The notes under the pieces are model-generated. The model was not told the origin of the DNA and made no database searches. It saw nothing but the letters and a program-made list of their open reading frames with translations. From NCBI RefSeq assembly GCF_037042905.1, contig NW_026974140.1:17286001-17350000 (forward strand): DNA of 64,000 nucleotides, read 5' to 3'. This document shows positions 12,201 through 27,200 of the stretch, piece after piece (the stretch's first letter is position 1; every line of letters begins with the position of its first letter). The position numbers were made by a program, and so were the translations under genes. The stretch is from Lytechinus pictus (lineage: Eukaryota > Echinodermata > Echinoidea > Temnopleuroida > Toxopneustidae).

Positions 12201-15200
12201 TTTTTTTTCAATGGAATGTACGATCTGTTACCTTACGGGTAATTCAATAAATATGTACATCTAACCCCTATATGTGGGACGTTTAAGAAATGATTTGTCT
12301 CTATTTTTAGTTCACAAGAAAAGTTGTAATGCTATCAAAGTAAAATAAGAACTGCAAAAATAGTGTTGGACACACAAAATGGTTGACTTTTTGATGGAAT
12401 TGGCCTCATTTCATTCAATAAAATATACATGACTAACTGAAACAAGCAATAGTGATAGTGCAAATACTTCCCTTAAATTAACCCAGTAAATATTGAATTA
12501 TCAATTTCAGTTTGCTACAGGAATCACAGTTCTGCACCCAACATTCATTAGGTTAATTATTACCTTGTTTGAGATTGGCTAATTGAACACAATCTTGTTG
12601 AAGGAATGCTTTCCCTCTGTTATCCTGACCAGCGTTGGATGGAAACAAAGATTTGAATCTCTTGTGTCTCCCTGGTGATAAAAAAGCAAAACAACAAACG
12701 AATCAATTTTGTTTATATCATACATCACACGTCATTATTACAACCATCAAGTTATAGCACATGGATTTTTATTCACATGATACCAACTTTTATAAAACCC
12801 GCTAAAATCAATATATCAGAACTCAAAACAATTTGTATACTGATTAATCAATTTTGTATCAAGTGGGTTCTGATTTAATTGAAATCAACTTGCATAAAAT
12901 TTGCTCAAATCCTAAAATCAATGTATCTCAAGTACAAACAATCATCAAATTTACTTTATTAGGAGTCTTAGGGTTGCAATTTTACAATTGATTGATCACT
13001 TTAACTATAGCAAATCAGATTACACTCCTTGTTTAATGGAGCAAATTAGCAATCAGTTGCAAATTTGTAATTAATTGCAATACATATGATTGATTTAGAG
13101 ACTGAAAATAGACTTGCAATTGATTGCAAGTTTCTTGCAACGCACCAATAATGTGTTTACAACAATGCAGCATAATTACACTGGCATTAACAGGCAATTG
13201 TTACACATTATGTACTTCAAGGATTAAATCCTATATTTACCTCACCTAGATTGAGCGCAGCATAACATAGATAAAATTCTTGCTGAAGGAAATTCATACA
13301 ATGCAGATGGATTCAAACCGATGACCCGTTGAGTGAAATACGAGTCTGAACCACTAAACAACAACGCATTCAATGACATCACATACCTCTTTGTGGGTAA
13401 ACGAGTAAAACAAAAGTGTTTTTAAAATTGTCACATTTGACAGCATTAAAAAAAAAACCTCACCTTTCTTTGATCCAGGTACAGTCATGTCTTTGAATGC
13501 ACCTTTGTCTTGATCTCTTTCTATTTCTTCTTCTTTGGGAGCTAATCGATCTAAGATGGCCGACAGAGCATCACTTTGTTCTCTAACTAAGCCTTCTTGT
13601 TCATTTGACTATTGAATAAAGGATAAATTACAGAATGTTTAGTTATTTCAAAAATTCACTTTCATATTTGCTAGTCTATCAAAAAATAATGAACTAGAAG
13701 TTTCAATATTTTTTGTTCAACATGATTAATAACCACTCACTTATTCTTATGAGAGGCTCCTTTGGTTTCACTTTCATTCCTTAAAAAACAACATATCAAT
13801 CATGACGATGATGAGATGAGTAATTTTGAAAATCAATGTGTATCAAAATTATACAATGGAAGTGCAGAGTTGCAGTTTCATATGCATAAACAGAGTGAAT
13901 ACAATTGATCTTATGTGGAAATTTATTTGTTTTTATTAACATCCATAAAAGTTTTCTTTCACAGAATTGAAAATCTCTTCTTATAAAACAATCTGAAAAT
14001 TATAGAGTGTGACTACAATCAATATATGCATGAAAAGGCTGTTAATGTAACAGGGCTCAGTGCACTGCTACAGCACAGACACACAATGATATATGTATTA
14101 CATTTATAAGGAATATTTCTTATACCTCAGAAACAGGAGCAGTAGCATGGTCGTCTTCACATTGTTCTTCCTTTTCTCTTTCAATCCTTCCATCAATCTC
14201 CTCAACCTGAGCTAATAGCTCTTGTTTCTTCCTCTCCAGTAACTGTTTAGCATCCTCAACTTCTCCTCCTCCTCTTGACATGGCATCCCCTTCAGTTTGA
14301 TTGGCTGGTAGAGTTCCATCATTCAACTCTGTGTTTAATACTGGCCCATCAACCTATCATGTGACATAATCAATATCCAATAAAACTAATTGAATCAAAC
14401 CTAAACAAGAAATTTGATAAATTTAATAAACTGTTTAAAAATCCAGTAGACTTAAATTTTAACTTTCTTTGTATATACATAGTATAAACTAATCACGTAT
14501 TACAACTTGCATTGGTGAAAAAGTGTGTTTTAATGTTATTTTTTTTATTGTAACTTATCACATAAATGTTCCAAGTACAAGTTTGGATATTAAAGCAATA
14601 CTATTTGAAACAGTAACTGTGTGCAGAAGACGTTTAAACGTGCCATTTATTAATTGAAGTGTTTTTTCTAGTGGAGTAGATTTATATCTACATTCTCATA
14701 CCCTCTCAGAATGGTAGTATGTTAAAGTAGGGTTTTAATCAATATAAAGCTATCAATGCTGTGACCCAACATGTCCATGATATCTCTGATTGTGCTCTTA
14801 TAACTGGCCTCAATTCCCCTTCCATTGGATTTGGAAGGTTTTATGCCTTTTCTGATTCCCCTTTTGTGTTACAAAATAAGAAATTATGTTCCTATAGTAA
14901 AGTGGCATTGCACACAAAAAAAATATGACCTGATAAAGATGAGAAATCACATGAACATAGTTACTTTGTATGTTATATTTCTTTCATAACAATACCTTCT
15001 GTGCCTTAAGATCTACAGTACTATCTATGTCTCCTTGAAATACCTTGCTTTGTTTATCAGTGGCTTCTAATAATCCTGTTGCCAAGACAATATCATTACT
15101 AAAATTCCCTTCTTGATTATTCTTGTTTTGTTGTGGTTTCTTTCCTTTCTTTCCAGCTCTTTTGAAAGGCTTCCTGCTGCCTGAAAGAACAAAGGATTAG

Positions 15201-18200
15201 GGATTCCTGGCTGACATGATTTCATAATTCTTACTTCTATAAATAACATATTGAAATCAAACGATTATATGTAATTCAATCCTTTGATCATTTCCTCTCC
15301 CTCTCATATCACATCATGTATTTATTAATAATCATGTTTCAATAGTCTATGCATATGGAAAATGAAACGATAAGCCTTTGATGGCCTTTTAGCACTTACA
15401 ATCTCGCTAGAATCTTGCTAGAATTACTTAATATTTGCATACATTGATGTTTCCATCAAGCATTTGGAAATTGATAACACATCAAAATAATAGCCTGACA
15501 CTATCAATAAAATATATCCCACCAACAAATATACTCCAAACCAAACAAAGATAAAGATTATTATAACATATTTAATGATTATTACAGAGAGTTTCTTGCC
15601 AAAGCAACACATAAAGGTATATTTGTAAAGTTCTTGGAAATTGCACTTTATCAAGTGTTTATTTAAAAGCAGAATATTATCATTACCAAAGTGTAAGAGT
15701 GAAATATCATCTTACATTTTGGAGGTTTGGTATGATTGACCTTTGACACGTTCCATTTCATGAGACAGAAATCTTCCCCTCCCGTCATGATGAGGTCTGG
15801 GTCAAAACAAGACCAAGCGCAGGAGAATACACGACCCATGTGACCTCGGAAGTTTGCTATCGGTTCTCCTTTCAAGACGTCCCAAACCTACAAGGAATCG
15901 AGGAACAAAGGCTAGTAAAATTCTATATAATTCATGAATTTCATAAGAAGCAGAATCATCACAGCATCAAAACAATTAGGTTACCATCAACCATGTCAGA
16001 TATACCAAGAACACTAAAACAGCACTCCAGGGTGCTCTCTACCATTACTTCTAAGGGATCTTCACAACTACAGAGGTTACACCAATACGGAGCAAAATCT
16101 TGTTCATACCTTAATTTTGAATGACACAAATGCTATAGTATGGGAATATTGGTATTCCATGATTATGAAATCTGTTAATAATAATATGCTTATATCTAAC
16201 AGGAAAGAGCACTTGAGGAGTAACACCAGTAGTAACACCTGACATTCATAAAGAGCCTTTTAAAGACAAAATCCATCTGGATATATCTGTTTTTGAACCT
16301 GCATAATGGCCTCACATGGGTGGATGGGAATGGCAACTACCAAACCTCATCCCATAGCATACCACTGTGCCTACCAGTATTCATGAGCATTGCACTAGTG
16401 TCAAGAAGTGTTTCAATGTGTTGCATAAATGAACGTTCTACACAAAGAACTGATAAATAATGGCGTCTAGCAGGGCTACACCTTATTTTTATAAATCTTT
16501 TTCCAGTTAATGACACAGGCAAACAGTAGTTACTGTATGTGATTGTGTTTCTTTATAGATAAAATGCACATCACTTAATGTCCAAGAGATACGTTTGATA
16601 TGGTTCTATTAGTACTAGTGTCAAAGTTGTGTGAAAAGTGCAAGCACATCTAGGCTAGATCCCGTTATCAGATTACCTTCATCTGAACATAGCATTTATT
16701 CACATCGGTGCTATCATCTCCTAGATGTTGTAGACTGTCCATCAAGATCTGATTTTCCGAGTCTCAAAGGAAAGGTACATATCTTACTTTTATATCAAAA
16801 TCATTCATAAATGGAATCAATCAAATTACTGGTTGCAATGGTGATGCCTCAAACCACACCTTGGCCCATTGATATTCCTAGGTTTTGTTTACAAAGCTTG
16901 TAGGCTAGAAGATGGTAGTATGGAGATGATTCAGCCCTAAGCTATTGTCTGGATGCTCCAGGTACACTCCAGGGTCCTGTCTTACAAAAAATATGATTGA
17001 TTCGATCAACCTCAAATATATGGAAATCCATCATATTGTCAAAATTTTTCCTCAACGAAATTGGCACAATGTCCTTTGTACACAAAGAGGAGCACACAGA
17101 GTTTTCAAGACACAATGTATCATGTATGATTATACACCACATACAAAAATTTTGAAAAACTGTGCATTTTAGCTGTTGGCATTGCCGGCTTTTCATAGTT
17201 GTGGTTGATCGGATCAATCGCAACTCTTCGTAAGACGGGACACAGGTTACCCTCTATAAATTTGGGCAGTAGCGGGTGGTAAAAAATTATGAATTGGCAA
17301 GACTCTTTTATACTGTCTGAAAAAGCCCCACTAATTGGTGTACATAATATAATTGCTCATAGACAATTGTTATTTTATGATTATCATAGATAAAATCTTG
17401 CTATACCTGAGCTGAGTTGTCGTAAGACGTAGAGACAAGTCGACCATCACCATGTGGGCTCCAGGTCATATTAGTGACCCTTCCTGTATGACCGGTCAGT
17501 GTGCGATAGCTGGACGTTATTGGTACAGTCAAAGGCTTTCCTTCTTTACCTAAGAAAGTAACAGCATGGAGATTACAATTACTTTTATGAAATTCTAATC
17601 AATGCTCATGACATCAAAGTTTTCCTTCATTACCTAACATGAAAAATATTAATAAATTCTATTGAAATTCTGGAAATTATAATAAATGCTTGTGATAAAC
17701 AGACTTCATATAATCAAAACAGTGTAAAAAATTCAGAAACTAAAATTTTGCAGATCTCTGTTCTCTGTCTTATGAATGAATTAAAACAACATATTGATGG
17801 AGAACCTACAAAAAACTTGATCTAACATAAAATAAAAAAGCAGTGTTCTCACAATCAAACCCCAATTGTAACTCTAGTCCACACTTCTATGACATACACT
17901 ATTTCAATTTTCATCTTTTATTTTTGTCAATATTCATGAAAATTATATTGCACAAAAACTATTATTAAAATTCATCTAATGGATCTTTTGGCAGCTGGCA
18001 TTCCATAAAAGTGGGGTCTAAGTTAATCTAGTGCTAGCTTTAATAATCAATGGGAGAATATTGCACTTACCAAGAACACTCAACAAATCATAAATCTCGA
18101 CTTCATGATCATTAGACCCTGATGCAAGCCAATACCTCCTCTCTGACTGACCATCGATATCGGTCTTCTCAGACGAACTCTCACTGAAATCCTGAGGTAC

Positions 18201-21200
18201 ATCAGTCTCCTTAGATGAGCTTTGAATAGAATCCTGGGGTATACCAGTCTTTTCTGATGAGGTCTCGCTAGAGTCCTGAGATTGACAAGTTTTCTCAGAT
18301 AAAACTACACCAGTCTCATGGGAGAAATTATCACCAGTCTGCTTAGACAAATTCTCAGTCCCATTCATAGTAAGATCTGTTCTTGGGTCACAATCATCCA
18401 GATCTTCAAATTCTTTGTGATTTTCCTTGGATGCTGTTTGCCCTGTTGCTTCTTGTTGATTGTCAGGTAAAGCTTCCTTCAGTTCTGATTGGTTAGTTTT
18501 GAATTTCCCAGACTCTGATTGGCTGGTTTCTTCATAGTAAGGATACCATCTGAGACAGTTAATGATTTTACCCTGGACATGAATTGTGCAGAGGTGATGG
18601 AGGTCTGGAGAAGCAAATACTTCAATTGACCTAATGGAACAACAAAATGAAAATGTGTTACACAGTTCTATCTAAATAAAGAGTAAGAAACATCAACAGA
18701 AACTGAGATAAACAAACAAACATAGGTATTTGTACTTAAGCGTGATAAATAGGAATATCAAGCTTACTAAATATTCTATAAATAGCATCACACATCTTTA
18801 AGATAGCGTAATACTTTATACATCAATTATCAAAATATACTCACCCATCCTCATTTCCAATGGCAACAGCTTTTCCATCTGATCTCCAAGTAACATCAGA
18901 CCTCTGAGGCAGAAGATGCTGAAAACAGATAAAAATAATTTCTAACAACATTTTTCTCGTTATAGACATGAGTGTCAAATAGAATTTCATGGAGACAAAC
19001 AAATGCAAAACAGAACATGGGAGTAGAGTATAACATATCTTGAGAAGCAAAGAAAAAATATTGTGAGGTACAAATGCTGATAGAATACAAACAAAATCAA
19101 CTGGCAACCAAGATGATGTTTGCATTTAGGGCATCACTAATTTCCATTTGAACAGATAGGCATTATAAATTAATACTATCAATACTACTACTTAATTATA
19201 ATAACTGGATTCACATTTCCCTTTTCCAGAAGATACAAAGCAAAACTATAATTAGTCATGCAGCATATTTCATTATCAGCATTGTCATATAACCTGCCCT
19301 GCAATGACCATTTATCAGGATATACCTTGGGTTCACGTGTTCTGCTTTTCTTCTCTGTATGTCTTTGCTGATATAAAGTGCTTTATAAATTTTGGGTCCC
19401 GAAAACAATCAAATGTCTTGCAATTAGTCAAAAATTGGCGATTGCTGATGTGCTTCTTGAAAAAAGGAGTGTTAACTTGTCTGGTAGCAATTGCAATTAT
19501 TTCCTTTCAACTATGATTGCAAGTATCTTACCTTGTAATTGTTTGTCTGCTTGATGAGGGTATTGATGTTGACACTTTCCTGTTCTAGTTTGGTAGGGTT
19601 ATGTTGATAAACTAACCCTTCACCTCCACAGCTGTATATATGGTGGGACTGAGAATGACTGCCACCTTCATAAAAAGAAGTGAAACAATGGTAATCTTCA
19701 AACTAATTTCTTCCAAAGGAATCATGTGTGTGACACACTTAATCTAAGCATCTCATTTGTTTGGAGGGGATGTTTAATAAAGCTGCTGAAAAAGTGACAT
19801 AGTTTTATGAGACACTGGCCTTATAATATGGAGTTCACAATTGTGAGCAAATAAAAGTCCTCAACATTGTGTTTACAAGTGTGACTATATTCATAATAAT
19901 CTCATAAAATTGTTTCATATCCTTAGACTTCTGTTCACTACAAAGTTAATCACTATCACAATAGCTTTATAAATCTCAGAGAATAAATTCAGATGAGCTG
20001 AAGAAGTGTCTTGGATCGGACGTGAAACTGTATTTTCGATTTTAAACAGTAAGTCCAGCTGATCAGACTTAATTCTATTTGTTATTTGTCTTTCTTCTTG
20101 GATGAATCAAAACATACATCATCAGCTTACTAAGAGAATAAAGTGAAAATAAAGGACCAAACAAGTTAGATTAGAGACTAACCTGCTTTGGGACATGGAG
20201 GTCCCCAGCATAATGAGTAGATTGTCTTTTTGTGATAAGTCCAGAACTGCTGAGGTGGTTTGCTGGAAAGAAATGAAACAGACTATTGAATAAATTAGTT
20301 CGGACTAGATTGATACTGAATAAGCTCAAAATATCTGCGCACACACAACAATATTGACATGTAAGCAACCCATTCAAACTATCTGGGCCTGTTTTCATAA
20401 GAACCAGTCAACAACAACAAGAATTCAATAGAATTTTTATTATAGCCAATTGTTTATATAGTACATGGCACAAATTTAGTAGTTAATTACATAAGCTCTA
20501 ATCTTTCACTAATAGTAACAACCGATTTCATGAAACATGGAAATGACGAAAGATGAAAGATTCATAAGACAGAACACAATCCCAGAGCACAAAGCTTAGT
20601 GATTGATCATAAGCTTGATTTCAATGACTAAGATACATTGCGGTCAATGCAATCAAGTGAATGTATAAATTTAGTCACAATCAATTTCTATTTACAGGCT
20701 CTGAAATCACTTTCTGTCTCTGTTTCAAGGGATGAAAAGTGGAAGGTATTACACTTAAATATACTGAAATTAAAGGAAACCTACTTGGGAACGGAGACAT
20801 TGAAGATACCAACTCTTCCATCATCTGTACCATAGGCTAGTGAGTTCTCCCTGGTAGGATGCCAGGATACCTGTTAAAGGATGGAATTAATTACCTTGGT
20901 GATTATAAACTATTATAAACTGGTGATATGGATCCTAATCAAATGATTGGATGAACTCTATCAGGTGACCAGTTTTATCTTGCCTATCAGGGAATGTAAT
21001 TTTCCATTGGCCAAAAGAAAACAAGAACAAAACTCCAGATGTCTAAAGAGTTACCAATCAAAAGTACTATTGAACTTGTAAAGTTAATATGCTTTAAAGG
21101 AAACCAGCCAAAATAATAGGAATGAAGTGTCCCAGAATTAAGAATAGATAAATATTAGATTCAGAAAAGAAGAATGTTATGAAAGTTTTGAAAGCTGCAA

Positions 21201-24200
21201 TTCACATTGTTTTTGCAATCCATGTCAGGATGAAAAATACAAGGAGTTGGTGAATTAATCAAATGAGTCAGGCATTAGTAATTTATATGCCCTTTGTAAC
21301 TTTAAAAGGTCCAGAACATGCCTGGCTTTGCTTTTTCAGATTGTAATAATCCAATATTCTTCTTCCCAAATCATGGGTATCCTCAAACTGACAAGATATA
21401 AATCTAACAATCAATAAAATGAATCTTACCACTGTGACCTTTGACTTGATACCCTGCCACAATGTGATGACATCATACACCTTGCCTCTAGCTCCTGTAT
21501 TCCAGACCCGTATCATGTTATCCCCTACACCTACAGCAAGTCTAGCAGGGTCTAGGGGTGAGGGTACTATACAATAGACAAATCCACCAAACGTTGGAAG
21601 ACTCCACTCAGACTGAAGGGTCAACAGGTTCCAGCAAATCACCTTTCAAAACGAAAATAGGATAAATCATAGAACTTCAAAGTTCTTGTACAACTATTAG
21701 ATTTATGGATGACACAGAACCATACAAATAGATTTTTTTTCTTGTTTTTTTCTTAATATATTATCTATAAGGACCTGTAAGTCTCTGATGACACCCATGA
21801 AAATTCAAAGGTTGGAAGGGTAGATTATAGTTACATAGATAGATATGTGAAGTAAAGTCAGTCCTACAAGCTCAAAGGGGGCAACAGCCGGACCAGGTCT
21901 GTACTCTTGGGCAAGGGCTTTAGTCAGTGTGTTGTTGCTCAATAAATTTCATTTTTCAATCTTTTTTTTTCTTCAAATGAATGGTATATCATCATACTGA
22001 GCATGAAGCTATGAAGGTCTTCTTTTATCTTTCAACTCATGGGACGTTCTCATTTTACAAGCAATGATGAAAAAGAATTTACCTGTCTGTCCATAGATGT
22101 AGTAATAACCCTGTCAATGTCACCTTGTCTACCAGAGATGTTAAAGACCGATCGCTGATGAGTAGAATCTCCTGGTCCCCCAAGTATCTCCCATTTAGGC
22201 TGGCTTGGTTTACTCAGGTCCCATACAATCACATCACCACTACACATTTAAAAGTTGGCAGATTGAAAAAAGAGAGACAAATACATGCTTGATTACTGGA
22301 GACTAATTACACAGAAATTAGTTATTCAGAACTTTCACTGCAGTTTGTTAATATTAAGGCATAGTCCTGTGGTTTTTATTATTTTATATGATACATGCAT
22401 GATGTAATTGGCCATAGAGATCAAGGCAATATCCATGATGGTGGATTGGTAAAATGATTGCTATAAAACCAAATTGAACAAGAGTGTTGCTAAGGCGAGC
22501 ACATAATACGCCTGCCTGTAATGTGGAAAATTAAGTCATTGGTCAAGCAAGAAATGTGGATGGTGGCAACTTCATCTTAGACCTTCTGACCTCAAAATAA
22601 ATAGAATTCCTGGGATCTATGCTAGTATCATACACACCAAATTATATGAGCCTAGGTTCAGTTAAACTGAAGTAAACGTGTTTACAAAGACTTCAGAAGG
22701 GTAAGATGAAAACATGTCACTGTGACCTTGACCTTTGACCTCAAAATCTAAAGGCTTCCTGGAATCCATGCTAGTATCATACACACCAAATTATATGAGC
22801 CTAGATTAAGTTAAACTGAAGTAATCGCGTTTACAAGGAAAAGTTAATGGACGGACGGATGGACAGATGGACGGACACTGAACGTGATACCATACCATAA
22901 TACGTCCCGTCTAGGACAGGCGTATAAAAATGTCTATGGAATGGAAATATGAAGTGACTGAAGGTGAATAAATTAGGAGATAGCTTTTAAACTGGATGAT
23001 CAGATAAATTATATTTTGATAGACATATGAAAATCTATCTAATCAGTATTTTAAACTCAGATTCAGATTCATTTATTTCACACCTCTTTAAAATACAAAA
23101 ATACATAAATACAAATAAAAATCTTATACGACAGAACAGATATTGACAAGTATAAAGTATAAGTAGTCATAAACAGATAGTAAAACACAGTAAATAAAAA
23201 CATTGATTTCCGCTGTACGGCGGATGTGGGGGAAAGACAGAAAGCCATTGGCCTATCGAGGTCTATCCCCCTGATTACCGTACAACAGGAAAAACAAAAC
23301 AAACACAATGCAAGAACTTTGGGGATAACAGAGGAATTAAAATCCTAACTAGCGGGGGAGAGGGGGGGGGGGGGGGGGTGGCAGGCAAAGGAGGGGACAC
23401 AAGTGTTAATTATTTAATATTGTATAATATTGTATTGTATTGTAATAAGTCATTATGGCGTATATACACATAAATATACTGATACAGATGTATATATAAC
23501 ATTTAGAATTTCACTTAATTATTCTATATTTTATGATAAATATGAATTAAAAGAAGAAAAAAAAAATAATAATATTTGCACCAACATGCTGTATGACATA
23601 AGAAGCAGATTAGGCTATAGTACAGTATGTAAGAGAGCATGTTTGTATTTTCTCTTGAATATGTTTAATGATTGACTATCTTTTAAATGATTTGGAAGGC
23701 TGTTCCAAATCTGGGGCCCTTGATAGCATATACTTGCTCTGGAAACATCATATTTAAGAAGTGGAATATATAGGTCTGTAGAATTTCTGCAGTTATATTT
23801 ATTTACGTTATAGTTATAGAGGAAATATTCATTAATTGAGAGAGGAAGTAGATTATGTATAATAGAATACCGGTACATAAAGACTGCAACGTGAAACTTA
23901 TAAAGGTCATTCAAAGGGATAATTTGTAGTTTTGTTAATAATAGTCCTAGTCCTATGTGGTAACCTCACTTAAAACATACACGTCTGTCCACAACACAAT
24001 AAAGAATATTCAAATCTATGTGAAAAATATAAAAACTAAAAAGATTTCTGCACTTTGAGAATTAAAATCTGTTATAAGAAAGTAAATTGGACTGGTTTAT
24101 ATTCACTTGGTCTAAAAACATTTGGCTTACTTCTCAAATAAATTTATACCACATAGGCTAAACCCATTTGGGCTAAACCTTCTTGGTCTAATATCAATCT

Positions 24201-27200
24201 GGTCCAAACTAAACTCAGTCGGTTTGTATTATACTCTAATGCAAAGTTAGTTTAATTTCCACTTTGTCTTCTCGTTATTCTGCACTTTGTCAAATGAAAA
24301 TTTGTTTCATAAACAGTTCAACTATAGACCAAGTGGTATTAGACCAAGTGGATATTAGACAAAATTGGTATAGCCTAGACATTGGGCTAAATGGCAATTA
24401 CCTGTAGACAAACTGGTTAGTAAACATACTTGTTGTAGACAAATTAGACCAAGTGGATTGACACAAAACAGAACATAGACAAGGTGGAAATTTACAATCA
24501 AACTTACCCATATGAGCTTGATACGAGTTGGGATGGCTTATCTTGAGGCCAATATAATGACACCCAAACCCTTGATTTCATCCCACCTTCATCTCCTCGA
24601 TCTCTGGGTCGTTGACCTCCTCCTCCTCGAGGGGGAAGGTTCATGACCTTGAGAAGTCTACCCTGACTGGTGCTCCATACACGAATGGTCTTGTCTCTAC
24701 TCCCTGGTATAAAGGTAACAAAAGGTTTATTGTTTAAGCATCATGTAGTACATGGCATTGGTCCCTAGGCACAGCACAGACATTTGATTTTCATAACTCG
24801 TGGAGGGCTCCATTGTAAAACAGTTTTTAAACTGAATTGGACTACCCTCCAGTTTTTATTGATTATGTTAAATAAAACATGAATAAATAAATAAATCAAT
24901 AAATAAACTCACATCATGCATGATTTTTATCAAATAAACCATTTATCTATCTATCTATAGATCTATCTAAAGGCAGAGTCTGAAGTAATGAGACTAGATT
25001 CACAATGTACTGTGGCTACCTTTATACAGAGAGTTTTGAGTTTAGTCTTTACTCTAGACATGGTGCAATTGGTTAAAATGTCAAAATTAATGTAGTAATC
25101 AAATGAAGATTATACAGTATACCACTGCTTCAAATGTGGCACAAAGTCTCACAATTGATTAGAGAACTTTTCCCGAATAATTGCATTGACCATAATGCAC
25201 AATAGATCACAGAAATTTTAATGTGTGATTAATCACAACATTTTGTTTTGCAGGACCCTAGTATCATTCTCTCAATGAAAATACATCCAATATAGATGAT
25301 GATAATAATAAATAAAAGCTAATTCACAGAATTCTAGTTTAGTAGATTTTATCATGAGAACAAGATATTTTGTAGTATATAATTTCCAGTATATATTTTC
25401 TACACTGTATTATAATCGTTTTGTATATATTTTCTTCTGATATTGTTCATCTGTTATCACTATTTATTAAAATTAGTCGTGTACAGTAGTTTGTCCTAAA
25501 AAGAACAAGTAACCTGGACTTAGTTTTAATCTACTTCCCTTTTCATATTGAATAAAGGTATACACAAAAAAATATGATCTTTCCCATTCAATTTACATCA
25601 GTGAGTGCATAGCTCATAGTACTTCATGTCAAAAATCAAAAGGTCGACATTACTATGGAGAACAGGTTCCATAAAATTTACTTCACCGACAATTGCTCCA
25701 CTGTTAACACCATACACTAAAGGAATGACCGACTTTATCCCTGGATTTAACACTATGCCCTATCCTAAACCTAGCATAAAACCCTATTGCAACCCTAACC
25801 CTACACCTTATACAAAATAAAGCACAGAGCAATTGTCGCCGGAACAAATGTCGTGTCACCAGAGAACAAGAGAGATTGAAGAATGAAGAATTTCTTGTCA
25901 AATTTGTTTAATCACCTGATATTAGGAGGCACCCTGGTTCTGTATGTTTGTCAGAGTCTTCATCATCTGATTTATTCTTCAGGAATGCATCCTCTCCAAG
26001 GAATGGAGCCCATGCTATGGATTGAATCTCATCGTTATGACCTCTTAGATGCTGAAGAACTTGGTTCTTCTTGGAAAGTGCATCAACAATAAGAATCTTT
26101 CCATCCCTATACCTGAAAGATATGATTGCATATAAGGTTGACTTTACTTGAGTGCTTTTTTTCCAAAGTCCAATCACTTGACACCACAGAAATCTATCAA
26201 AGTTTTGAATTAGATGTAAGTAACACGTAAGGCAAAACCTGGCTGAAAAGATTGCTTTGACTTGGGCAATTGTTTAGCCTGTGAAAGGCAATCTTAGCAA
26301 GTTTATTATGTGGTGAAGATTTTATTTTGTCACCAGAGTCATCAGTAGGAAATGTTCTGATGGGCATTTTCTAAGCAAACTCCCATCATTTGTTGTTTTA
26401 GAGATAATCATACACACAATGAAAAGTGTGTAAAATTGTGCCGTGTAACGTCAGTTACCGTGAAAATGCCCTGATGAGGATTGCTTTGGGTTTTTTTCTC
26501 TGGCATATTCATTATCTTTTTTTATCCTTCTTGCATAAACCAAAATTATTATTTTTTCTTTATTTTCCTCTACATGAATAATTCAGATCAACTTATTATG
26601 GATGGATTTAGCCTTTAAACACAGGATAGAGGGTATCAAATGCACAAAGTAAATGTGTATTTGGTCTAGACGAGACCCGTATGATCTGTCTGACAACATA
26701 CTTGTAACCAATGGACCACAAACATTTCACTGAGTAAAAAAAAATTAGATTAAAGGGTTGTAAGAGTACATCAAACAGCTTAGAGTTCAAGAGATCCTAA
26801 TACTGAATGAGATTTAAATGATTTGAGTTCAAGAGAGAATGCATACCCCAGAATGAATGGGATGAGAGGGTTCAACTTTCAAGAACATATATGAGATTAA
26901 AGGGTTTATACTAATTAAAGAGAGAATACCCAATAAATAATGAGATCAAAGGATTAAAAAAAAGAGAATATATACCCCCAGAAAACACAAGATCAATCGG
27001 TTTAGAGTTTAACAAAGAACATATTCACCAGAATGAATGAGGTTACATGGTTTAGAGTTCAAGAGAGAATACATACACCATAATGAATGAGATCAAAGGG
27101 TTTCAAGTTCAAGAGAGAATACATACACCAATTACAGCTTAGAGAGTATATCCCAGAATAAATGGGATCAAAGGGCTCAAAGTTCAAGAGAGAATATATA

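Noticed and set aside
25704..25901. Minus-strand 65-codon frame and plus-strand Pro/Thr-rich frame near 25626
   Set aside because: They are translations of a CCTAAC-like imperfect repeat (AACCCTA words) in an intron; no exon signals in the Gemin5 frame.
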